Assembly (NCBI GenBank): GCA_964007475.1
Contig: OZ023275.1
Span: 27,023,433 to 27,087,432, forward strand
Direction: 5' to 3'
Source: Hybos culiciformis
Taxonomy: Eukaryota > Arthropoda > Insecta > Diptera > Hybotidae
Length of the DNA stretch: 64,000 nucleotides
A program made the position numbers and the translations under genes. This document shows positions 1 to 9,019 of this stretch, one piece after another; positions within the stretch are counted from its first letter, which is position 1, and each line of letters begins with the position of its first letter. Under the pieces are notes generated by a model. It was not told the DNA's origin, did not search any database, and worked only from the letters and a program-made list of their open reading frames with translations.

Positions 1-1158
1 AACAGTGTTAAATGAAAGAAAGAAAATAGAAAGAAAAAAAATATTCGAAATGATCCTTCAAAAAGTTTCCCTTATTTTTTTATTTTTTTTTTTCGAAAAT
101 TCATCAAAACAAAGAATAATAAAAACAAATTGATAGGGTACCACCTACATTATTTGTTACGAGAGCTTATTTTATATCTTCTTTACCGATCAAGATCGTA
201 ATTCAAACTAAACTTTTTTGCGCAAAAAAAAATATATTTTCTTCTTCTCTAGGTAAGTAAGTAAGTAAGTATGATAAACAAATGAAAAGCGTAAAAATTA
301 TACACATATAAAATGTAGGAAAAAAAAAAAAGCTTAAAAAAAAAAAACTTTTTTATTTATTGAATATACAAAAAAATATACAAATAAAAAATTAAATTAA
401 AAGTGTTATGAGTGAACGAACAACTATTTTTTAGTTTGAAATAAAAAAAAAAAAAAAAAAAAAATTATTTACAATACACAACCAGTGTAGAAAAAATAAA
501 ATACAATTCGAAAATTGTCATGTTTGTAAGTATGACGCGAAAAAAAAAAAAAATAAATAAATATTATGAAGAAGTTTAGTGTTAAAAAAAAATTTATTAA
601 TTTTATTTTTTTTTTTTTGCTGTTGGTATTAGTTTGATGAAATTAAAAAAAAATAAAAATCAATGTAAAAAATTGTAATCAAATAAAAGTATGAATAAAA
701 AATATTTGAAAGAAAAAAAAAAAAAGTATTCAGTTGAACATTCTTAGGTATTAATTTTTCTTCGTTTTTTTTCTGTCGCATTTGTTTTTTTTTTTTTTTT
801 TAAATATTTTTAACTTTAAAAGTTCAACTTATTTTTTAATATTTATATAAATTTTTATTATTAAAAAAAAAAAATGTAAGTTTGCATTTAAGGTATATTA
901 TATAATAATGCTCTCTATTTGGGAACTTACAAAAATAAAATTCTATATTTTAGAATATTTTTTAAGTTCTTTCTTCTGTTTCTTCTAATTCTAATTTTTT
1001 ATTTCCAATGAAATAAAAATAATATGAAAAATTCAAAAAAAAATGTAGTATGCCGGTCAAGTGTTTTTTTTTATTTTATATTTTTAATAGTATTCTGTTG
1101 AAAATTTTTCGCGGTTAAAAATATTACAAATAAAGCTTCAATAATTTTTTTTTAATTA
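1..1158. other. AT-rich noncoding DNA, left part of a nej intron
   Basis: This stretch is dominated by A and T homopolymer runs. No coding segment of CBP is visible on the minus strand, so the fourth coding exon probably lies left of the window. A (GTAA)n microsatellite sits at 253-271. I see no gene on the plus strand. Confidence 0.6.
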
Positions 1159-1166
1159 GCCATAAT

Positions 1167-1946
1167 CAGAGCCGCATTTGTATCTTTGGCGCCCTTAGGC
1201 AATGTATATTAACGCGCCCCATAATCTAATAATAAAAGTTAAAGACAACATGTACAATATAATTATTAGTTGTTTTTGTTAATTTATGTATTTAGTAGTA
1301 AGTAAAAATGTCATAGTGTACACATTAAAATTTTCGCCTTGATTTTTTGTCTGCAAAATCATCAATTATGTCAGTATAATTACTATTTGATGTAAAATTA
1401 GTTTTTATTAATAGCTAGTGCATTTTAACAACGAAAAACTTCGATCCGCAGAGCAGTTAGTTAAATGTAGGCACAAAAACCTTCTTAAAATTTTATTTAT
1501 AATTGGAAATACACTAATTTTTTACTATATATTAGAATTTTCATTATATTTCAAATATGATGTCACTTGGCACAGATTCTTCCATAAAACATTCATCAAA
1601 ACGTTCTTGCATACCCGATATAAGTTTTCTGCATTTGCAATATTTTGTTTAGGTTGGTATATAATTCAATTGTTTAAAAATTCTAATTTTTTGTAAATTA
1701 ATTCATTCTATAATATTATAAATATAAACTATAAAATAATGCTTGCCGTACGCTCGCTTAATTCTTAATTTCGATTATATAATTTAATTATAATTATCAA
1801 TACTTAAATTAAAAAAAAAAAAAAATTAATTAAAAAAAAACATGCTTCATAAAATTTTCTAAAAAAAAATTAAATTGCAAGCGCCCTTTTTATCTTAGCG
1901 CCCCTAGGCAGCTGCCTAGGTTTGCCTATTAGTAAATGCGGCCCTG
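1167..1946. mobile_element. Non-autonomous hAT-superfamily DNA transposon (780 bp)
   Basis: The element begins CAGAGCCGCATTT and ends AAATGCGGCCCTG, which are imperfect terminal inverted repeats of the CAG...CTG kind typical of hAT elements. It is flanked by a perfect 8-bp duplication, GCCATAAT at 1159-1166 and 1947-1954, the target-site length expected for hAT. Both subterminal regions carry GGCGCCC..TAGGC-like GC-rich motifs that stand out from the surroundings. On the minus strand near 1327-1380 a short frame reads YTDIIDDFADKKSRRKF followed by a stop, which resembles the C-terminal end of ZMYM1-like hAT transposases; this is an inference from a short match. No complete transposase is present. 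It lies inside a nej intron. The intact duplication suggests a fairly recent insertion. Confidence 0.85.
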
Positions 1947-1954
1947 GCCATAAT

Positions 1955-2438
1955 ATTAAAACTACCTAGATGAATAAAAATTGACATTTTTTATTTATAA
2001 ATAATTTTTTTTTTTTAGTTTTTATTAGCTCGAAATTTAAATATGGATTTTTAGTATAATTTATTTAATTTTTTTTCCCGCTTAAAAAAAAAAATGCACA
2101 AAAAAATAGAAATTAAAAAATAATTTAAAAATAACTGCAAAAGAAACTATTGGTGGGCAGTATTGTAAAACTTAAAATAAAAAAATCATCATCTTCTTTT
2201 CAGTTCTTTAAAATTTAGTATTTCATGATAAAGGAATTTATTCAATCTTAATATGGGAAAAAGGATAAACTCTGTTAATGCCGAAGTAAGTACTTGATTT
2301 CGAATTTAGTAAAATTATAGAAACTTTAGCATTTTAATATGAATTTGATTTAAAAAAAAAAAAATATTTAGCTTTGAAATTCTCTAGATCGCCAGTAAGG
2401 AAAAACGTAAAAAAAAAAAAGAATTCAATAAAGCTTAC
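1955..2438. other. nej intron sequence after coding exon 3
   Basis: AT-rich sequence between the hAT element and the donor site of nej coding exon 3. No coding potential seen. Confidence 0.6.
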
Positions 2439-2607
2439 CTTGCATATTCATACTCTGATTGCCATTATTTGATATTGACATAGGCATCATACCACTCACA
2501 CCACCCATATTAGGCATATTTCCTTGTAAATTTCCAGGACTTTGCATATTCGGAGATTTGCTTCCGAGTTGTCCCATTTGCAAGCCGCCGCCAACAATTT
2601 TGTTTCC
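2439..2607 (-). CDS. nej: CBP/p300 acetyltransferase, coding exon 3 (partial gene)
   Basis: Third visible coding exon of the CBP homologue, 169 nt. It follows an acceptor (TTCAAAAATAG on the minus strand) and ends at the donor CAAG|GTAAGC. The frame continues in phase 0 from exon 2 and leaves one base for the next codon. The peptide, residues 107-162, is rich in Gly, Met, Asn and Gln and includes LGSKSPNMQSP and MPMSISNNGN; I recall near-identical strings in Drosophila Nejire (QLGSKSPNLQSP, MPMSISNNGN). The region is the disordered N-terminal part before the TAZ1, KIX, bromodomain and acetyltransferase domains, all of which must be encoded left of the window. CBP is a nuclear coactivator that acetylates histones such as H3K27. 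Confidence 0.85.
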
Positions 2608-3265
2608 CTATTTTTGAATTTAATTATTAACAATTATTTTTTTTATAAGTTCGATAATAAAGTAAAAAAATATATAATTTTTGATAAAACAATTGAATTT
2701 AAAAAAATGCAAGATTCATTTTTACTAAGTAAGGTCGAAGAAAACAAGGCATTTTTTTTTAATGATTTCTAGAAGCAAATTATAATGTTGACTGACAGCC
2801 ATCAAACTTTAGAAAAATAACATCAATAAATAAAACCAGAGAAATTTGTGTTTATTTTTGTTCCGACAAGTAACTAATTAATTAACGATTATATCCATTT
2901 CAGAATATATACTTACTACTTTCATATTGAGAAATAATTATAATAAATAAGAATGAGTATGCACTTTTAATCAAAAATAAGAAAGTGACATAGGGGGATT
3001 GTTCATTAAGTAGATGGCTTTAATTTTTCATATTAACTAATTTTCTATTTTTTGAAAAAAAAAAAAAAAAAAAAATCAATTTCCTTTTTGAAAATATTGA
3101 TATTTTAATTTTAATTATAATTGATATTAGTTTTATAAAAATGGTTATAATATTATAACCCTGATCCTAATCTTATGGTAAAACACTGAATTTCAAAAAA
3201 TAAATATTTAATTTGATAATTAATTTTTTAAAATAAATTGTGAAAATTATTATATATTAAAGTAC
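2608..3265 (-). other. nej intron between coding exons 2 and 3
   Basis: A 658-bp AT-rich intron, phase 0, with GT donor (CAACAG|GTAC) and AG acceptor on the minus strand. Nothing else is seen in it apart from a long poly-A run near 3055-3075. Confidence 0.8.
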
Positions 3266-3519
3266 CTGTTGCATTAAATGAAATTGTTGTTGTTGTTGCT
3301 GTTGCATTTGCCTTAATGCAACATTTGGTACAACATTAGGACCACCAGAACCACCGCTGCCGTCGTCTGCACCATTCATTTGTTGGGGACCACCTGGCCC
3401 AGGACCTTGGGCAGGTGGTTTGTTAGTAGTCAATTGATCACCCCAACCACTACCAGTACATACCAATTCATCAGGTAAATTATCCTCTAATCCAAAAATG
3501 TCGATATTAGACAGAACAT
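3266..3519 (-). CDS. nej: CBP/p300 acetyltransferase, coding exon 2 (partial gene)
   Basis: Second coding exon, 254 nt, residues 22 (completing a split Asp codon) to 106. It opens after an acceptor TTTTGTAG and closes at CAACAG|GTAC. The sequence DIFGLEDNLPDELV carries the short acidic LPDEL motif shared by CBP/p300 N-termini. It is followed by GWGDQL and a Gly/Pro/Asn-rich stretch, then a run of glutamines and HLMQQ. The DQL, AQGPG, QMNGA and DDGSG strings match what I remember of Drosophila Nejire. Base composition is much richer in GC than the flanking introns, as expected for constrained coding sequence. In vertebrates the equivalent N-terminal segment binds nuclear receptors. Confidence 0.9.
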
Positions 3520-4250
3520 CTACAAAATAAAAATTAAAAATTAAAATTAATAAGTTTTTAATTTAAGAGAAGTTATAAGTATTTATGATTTTGCTTAATT
3601 GATTAAGAATCATTGCAGGTAATATAAAAAGGTGTACTGAGTAGGTATACTGTCATAATAAAATTAAGTAAGTGGTAAATTTAGCTAACGTTGAAAAATA
3701 TGGTAAAAAAAAAGCTTAACTTAATCGAGTTGTCCAAAATTTGGCAAAAAAATTGGCAAGTTTTAACTAGCGACTCGCGTTTACTGACTTTAAAATATTG
3801 CGTTTCTTTAAAAAGGCGAAAGGAGGTTTAATCACATCTATCTTTAACAATAATTTTTAATTAATTGAAAAGAGTAAAAATGTTAACCTACTTATTTTGT
3901 GTTATACGGTACCTATACTTTGTAATTTATAACAGCCTTGTACTTTATAACAGACAGAAGGTAGTAGGTAACACAAATCATTTGAGTACAAATTTTGTAT
4001 TGAAACAAGAAGATTTCAGTACCTGCAGATACTTATTTTTTTTTTTTTTTACAGAATTTCGATTATTTTGAAATTAGAAAAGAAAAATCAGTGTTATTTG
4101 GATATTTAAGATATAGGTATGCAAAATGAATACTTAAATAGATAGAAAAATGTATCTTTTCAATATTCTATTTTTTGAGTGGTTTTTTTAATTAATTATT
4201 TTTTTTAAACTTAGACGATAAATTAGATAGATAGTCGACAAAATTCTCAC
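3520..4250 (-). other. nej intron between coding exons 1 and 2
   Basis: A 731-bp phase-1 intron, with donor CATCAG|GTGAGA and acceptor TTGTAG|ATG on the minus strand. The sequence is AT-rich; the short plus-strand frame in it is not a credible gene. Confidence 0.8.
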
Positions 4251-4314
4251 CTGATGTTGGAAATCGATCCATTTTCACCCGCTTCTGGGGCGGTTCATCA
4301 AGATGATCTGCCAT
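4251..4314 (-). CDS. nej: CBP/p300 acetyltransferase, first coding exon with start codon
   Basis: First coding exon, 64 nt. The ATG (complement of 4312-4314) sits in the context TTCAAGATGG, a good insect start context. It encodes MADHLDEPPQKRVKMDRFPTS plus the first base of an Asp codon. The PPQKRVKMD segment corresponds to the basic KRPKL/KRAKL-type N-terminal nuclear-localisation-like motif of vertebrate CBP/p300. The MADHLDEPPQKRVKMD string is essentially that of Drosophila Nejire, which is the main reason to place this genome in Diptera. The start agrees with the conserved N-terminus. No clear splice acceptor lies immediately upstream, so the beginning of the 5'-UTR is uncertain. Confidence 0.92.
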
Positions 4315-5534
4315 CTTGAACGGCTCAATTTTTATGTTGTGTTGAATTTTATCCTTTTTTGTTGGAAGTTGTCAAAAATTGTTTTTTTTTTTTTTTTTTT
4401 TATTTAATTTAATTAATAATTATAGAATTATCAATTAACTTAAATTTAGTAAATTTTTTAATTTTAACCGATTTCATTAAAACAGTTTTTCCTTTTTTTT
4501 GTAGGTATTTATTTTGATAATTTCTTAATATCAAAATTAATTTATTTTTTGTTTTTATTATATTAAAGTATTAATATATATTATATATATACCTATATAT
4601 ATATATATATAATTATATATTACCTATAGTCTTTTTTAATTTGTATATATAATATGTGTTTTTATATATATACCTATATAATATGATTTTAATTTTATTG
4701 AGAGGAAAATAATATTATTTTTTTATATTGATTATCTTTAATTACGATAAAATTAAATCGCAAATAATTATTTAAAGAATAATAATAATTTTTATTAATT
4801 AATTCCAACATTTTTTTTTTTTTTGTTTTTTCCTTTTTTTTTTTTCTATTAAGAAAAAAATTATGTGAAAAAGAATTTTATTAGAAAAATTTATTTTTTT
4901 TTTTATATATTTATAATAGTTTTCATTCAATATTATTGTTTACATAATTTAATATTTATATAAATTTATAATTTAAAAAAAAAAGAAAAAATGAAAACGA
5001 ACAAACTACTATTTCTTTTTTAATAAAATTGTAATAATTTTATATTAAAAAAAAAAAAAAAACAGTATTTTTTTTTCCTTTTTTTAGTTATTTATCAATA
5101 TGATTGAAATAATAAGTTTAAAAATTTTAAATTTGACATTTTTTAACAGTAACATTGCAGAATTTGACATTATGTTTGAAAATATTTTTCCAAATATTTT
5201 TGTCAACAAACGTAATTTTTAATTTTTTGAATAAAACACATTGAAAAAAGAAAGAAAAAAAAAATCACAAATGAATTATATTGAATTTTCTAGTTTATTT
5301 GAGTGAGCCTTTTTTTTTTATTAATGAGTGATTTTTTGTTTATTGAAAATTTATTTATAATAAATTTTATAATATATATTTTTTTTTTATTTATAATTTT
5401 AATGTCTGTTGTATTATATTGATTTTATATTTTTATTTAATAAAATGTACTTATTATTTATTTTATTTTTTTTGTTATTTTTACAATAAATGAATGTTTT
5501 AATTTTGAGTGCTTTTAATAATGCTTTTGGAAAA
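4315..5534 (-). other. nej 5'-UTR and upstream AT-rich DNA
   Basis: Minus-strand sequence just before the nej start codon should include 5'-UTR. It is extremely AT-rich, with a (TA)n microsatellite at about 4570-4690. A pyrimidine-rich stretch ending in TTAATAG (complement near 4846) could be the acceptor of a 5'-UTR exon, but this is weak. No protein-coding potential is seen. Confidence 0.4.
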
Positions 5535-5560
5535 ACTCACCTGAAAATATAAAAAATAAA
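5535..5560 (-). promoter_or_regulatory. Candidate recursive splice site (juxtaposed acceptor and donor)
   Basis: On the minus strand the sequence reads a pyrimidine/T-rich tract, then ATATTTTCAG (ending at 5541), immediately followed by GTGAGT (5540-5535). An AG acceptor fused to a strong donor is the hallmark of recursive (ratchet) splice sites known from long Drosophila introns. It would act in the same sense as nej if nej has a distal 5'-UTR exon. It could instead be the ordinary donor of a short noncoding exon, or chance. Confidence 0.35.
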
Positions 5561-5970
5561 AATAATTAAATTTATATATATGTATGTATTAATATTAGAA
5601 TTATTATAATAATATTTATTAAAATTATAATTTAAATAAATTAAGTAGGTATATCCTATACCTAATTATGAAATAACTAACTCTTTAAATTTTACTCAAT
5701 TTTTGAGTTCTTTTCATTTTTAATTATTATTGAATTGAATCAAACAAAAATCACACATCATTAATTCAAATTAAATGTATCAAACTTGCAATCGTTGTAT
5801 ACCTATATCTAATCCAATAATCCAAAACAAGCACCCAGCACTAATTTATTATTGTTTTTTATGCTGTATATTTTCTTACTGAACTATCATAAAAAAAATT
5901 AAATTAAAATTTCAAAAATCGAAAAAATTCTTTTCTAAGGGCGAGAATTTTTATAAAACCTCGATTTGCA

Positions 5971-6001
5971 CAGGGTGCCAAATAAGGTAATTACGGCTCT
6001 G
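5971..6001. mobile_element. Short hAT terminal remnant
   Basis: A 31-bp fragment starting CAGGGTGCC and ending CGGCTCTG. Its reverse complement, CAGAGCCG..TTTGGCACCCT, resembles the left terminus of the hAT element at 1167 (CAGAGCCG..TTTGGCGCCCT), so it is probably a decayed relative. Confidence 0.4.
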
Positions 6002-6213
6002 GTTGTAATATGTAGGCATCATAAAAAGCTATAAACATAAAAAACTGTCCAATGAAAATTTAAAAAAAAGAACTAAGTAGTAAAAATTTATAAAATCTTT
6101 TGTTGCCTAAGAATATGAAAAAATTGTTAAAACTAAATATCATAAAAAAAATTTAACTTTAATAATTATAATATAACTAAAATTTTATTTCACACTAATA
6201 ATCTAAAACTATT

Positions 6214-6590
6214 AAATTCATGTGGAGATTAAAGTTCATAAAATTACGCTTCTTTTGGTATTTTAAAAAATTCAAATCGATGCAGCTATGAGCACGGTTT
6301 TGAGGTTCTAGCTCAAAAACCAAAATATCTTTAATTTACAAATTCATGTGGAGATTAAAATTCATAAAATGCAGCTATGAGCACTCAAAGTTGAGGACAA
6401 AAATTTTATATATAATTTTAGTACGAAATAATCTCCTTTCCATGGTTTTGGGGCTCTAGCTCCAAAACCAAAATATCTTTAATTTACAAATTCATGTGGA
6501 TATTAAAGTTCATAAAATTACGCTTCTTTTGGCATTTAAAAAAATTCAAATCGATGCAGTGGTTCGGGAGTCAAAGTTGAGGACAAATAT
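6214..6590. repeat. Degenerate tandem repeat, about 2.5 units of roughly 125-150 bp
   Basis: Three copies start with AATTCATGTGGA at about 6214, 6340 and 6488. The first and third continue into CATAAAATTACGCTTCTTTTGG and AAATCGATGCAG. The middle copy lacks that central piece. Before the second and third copies lies an imperfect palindrome around GCTCTAGCTC flanked by GGTTTTGG/CCAAAACC. The unit is probably part of a noncoding repeat family; I recognise no coding content. Confidence 0.75.
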
Positions 6591-6754
6591 TTTAATGTAA
6601 ACTCAGCCTTACAAAGATCGTTAATTTGAACAGAAAAAATCAATAAGGATTTTAAAGTAAACCATGCTATTTTAAAAGACCGATCAATTTACATGATATC
6701 CTAGCATTATTCTTGCAAATCTTTAAACAAACGTGAGTACCTAACCAAATGGAT

Positions 6755-6804
6755 CTCAACTATTATAGAAATAATAGTTGAGTTACAGAAATAATAGTTG
6801 AGTT
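6755..6804. repeat. Perfect small hairpin followed by 20-bp tandem duplication
   Basis: CTCAACTATTAT, a 4-base loop AGAA, then ATAATAGTTGAG form a perfect 12-bp stem (6755-6782). The right half, AGAAATAATAGTTGAGTT, is then repeated directly with a 20-bp period (6767 and 6787). Confidence 0.75.
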
Positions 6805-8344
6805 CGTTTTAAGAAAATTGAGTTTAATTAATTAATACCAATTAATAAAATTTAAATACACCTTAATTAATTTCTCTTTACTTAAGATTTTAAAAAAATA
6901 CATAAAATTAATAGGTATATACACCAAGAAAGATTTAAATTATATCTCTTCTTAAGTTACAAAAAAAAAATAAAATAAAATAAAAGAAAAAATTTTATAA
7001 ACTCACAAAAATTTTTTTGGTCTTGGAAGAACGAAATGCGCGTCAGGTGCACAAATATTTTTTGTTTTCTTTTTTTTTTTTTCTTTCACTTCTTTTTTTG
7101 CTTTTTTAAAAATTGTTTGCAATACAAAAAGTTGAACCAAAAAAAGATTTTTTTTTTTAATGTTGATAAAAACTATAGGTAGGTAGTACTTCATTTGATT
7201 TTTAATATAAAAAATTTTTGTGTATGATTTTTTTTTTTTTTTTGTAAAAATATTGATTTGTTGCACAAATACTAAATTTTCTCTATTATTATTATTATTA
7301 TTATTATTTTGAAAATTCTTATAAATTTATTTTAAAAGTAGGACCTTTATTTTTTTATTTAAAAAAAAAATAAGACAAAAAAAAATAACCAAAATTTGAG
7401 ATTTTTTTTTTAATTTAAAAAAATTATAAAATTTAAAATAAAAATTTTTAACAAAATTAATAAAGTTAGTTTTAAATAAAAAAAAAAAAAGAAAAAAAAG
7501 CTCTAAAAAAAATTTAATTTGTCAGAAATGTCAAAAAAAAAAATAAAAAATTATTAATTTTCATTAGATAAGCTTTTTATTCCTTCTTTTCCCGAAACAT
7601 TTGAAAAGAAAAAAGAAAGAAAAAAAAAAACAAAATAAAATTTTGGTTATTTTTATGAGCAAAAAAAAAAATAAATAAATTATACCTACATACGTTTTTT
7701 TTTTTCAATAAATATTTTGATTTTTTTTTTTTCAAATTTATTATTATTTATATATTTTTTATTTTTTAAATTCAATTTATTGTCCTTGAGTTAAGAAAAA
7801 ATGAAAACAAATTGAAAAAAAAAAAAAATTATAGAGAAAAGTTAATTTATACCTAAAACTAAAGCAATTTTGAAGACTATAGGTTTTTTTTTTTTTTTAT
7901 TTCGCAAATTAGATAAATAAGAGAAAATTTTTGACACATAACTTTCAGTCAAAAAAAAAAAAAAATTATTTTTTATCTTTTTGAATCTAATTCTCTTACT
8001 AAATGTTGGGCTTTTTACATTTAAATAATATTATCCAGTTCACGAACTACTTAAAATGTGAATTCAAGAAATTAAATAAAGTATATATATGTTTAGTATT
8101 TAAGAATAAGATTTTCTGCGAAGAACAATTATAAATTCGGATACATGTCTAAAAAGAAAAGCGGTATTTAACTTTTAGAGGATAATAATAAAAATATTGC
8201 TCAAGAAAATTTATTAACTCAGTCGATCATTTTTTTTTTTATTTTCCTAATTTAATCATAAGAGCTTTTTTTTATAAAAGATTTTATACTTAATCTCAAC
8301 TAAGAATTTACTCTAAAATGATGACACAGGGAGCAATTTTCATT
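6805..8344. other. AT-rich noncoding DNA
   Basis: Long A and T runs and an (ATT)n microsatellite near 7285-7308. Only low-complexity Lys/Phe/Asn-rich frames are present. No gene is supported. Confidence 0.6.
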
Positions 8345-8352
8345 TTTTAGAC

Positions 8353-9011
8353 CATGGGTGCACAAGTTTTTTAAGTGACGAGCCAAATTAAAATAAAACT
8401 ATTTTACTGCGGGCCACAAGGAAAAAAATATTTTTTATATATATATATTAAATTTTACTTTCTTTTTAATAATTTTGGAAATATTTGGAACTTATTGTGT
8501 TGTAGCCAGTCCGTTATACGAGATCGTAGCTTGCTTTTATTTATATTCATAATTGTGAAGGTTTGTTCACATACCTTGAACCAAACAAAGATGCGTAACG
8601 TCCCGCCGTGTCATATAAATTTGGGTACTTGTCCTTATCCAAACATAGATAAAAATTTTCTTTGTCGCCGTCATTAAATTTTTGTTTTAATATTTCGCAG
8701 GATTGCAAGTTTGTATATTAATTCTAATTGTAGATGAAGACTAGCTTCTTCTGGATTTATTGAAAAAGGATTCGAAAATACTTTAAAATCCAATTTATAT
8801 TTTTTAAAATCCTCGAAACATTTCTCAAAAATTTCTATTAATTTTCCAATCTTAATAGCATAAAGTCGACTATATATTTTATTTTTAATAAAACTTTGGC
8901 AATCTGGGAAATGAAAACATTGACCTTTCTTCTTTTCAAAGTAATAAAAAATATGGTATGAGCTGCGGGCCGCAAAATGCATCATGGAGGGCCGCACTTT
9001 GTGCACCCATG
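8353..9011 (-). mobile_element. Deleted hAT-superfamily transposon (659 bp)
   Basis: The element starts CATGGGTGCACAAG and ends CTTTGTGCACCCATG, giving terminal inverted repeats of about 13 bp with one or two mismatches. Flanks are TTTTAGAC (8345-8352) and CTTTAGAC (9012-9019), an 8-bp target duplication with one difference. A second pair of inner motifs, GCGGGCCACAAGG on the left and GCGGGCCGCAAAATG on the right, is also inverted. The interior encodes fragments of a hAT transposase on the minus strand. Most of the transposase is missing, so the element is non-autonomous. Confidence 0.8.
8494..8936 (-). pseudogene. hAT transposase C-terminal remnant (GTF2IRD2/ZBED-like family)
   Basis: Minus-strand frames read FEDFKKYKLDFKVFSNPF and HLQLELI, then in a second frame LQSCEILKQKFNDGDKEN and YPNLYDTAGRYASLFGSRY, and in a third frame VCEQTFTIMNINKSKLRSR followed by ITD. 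In order, these match the C-terminal part of hAT transposases of the GTF2I-repeat/ZBED type, where CEQTFS.M..NKSKLRSRLTD is the dimerisation hallmark. At least two frameshifts separate the pieces (near 8705-8715 and near 8570), so no functional protein can be made. The DDE-containing N-terminal part is absent. Confidence 0.8.
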
Positions 9012-9019
9012 CTTTAGAC

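Noticed and set aside
1418..1696. 92-codon frame inside the hAT element
   Set aside because: Reads as hydrophobic low-complexity protein on the strand opposite to the possible transposase tail; no hAT motifs.
4570..4690. TA-rich palindromic sequence
   Set aside because: Explained as a simple (TA)n microsatellite.
8375..8677. 100-codon plus-strand frame in the second hAT element
   Set aside because: It is antisense to the clear transposase fragments on the minus strand.
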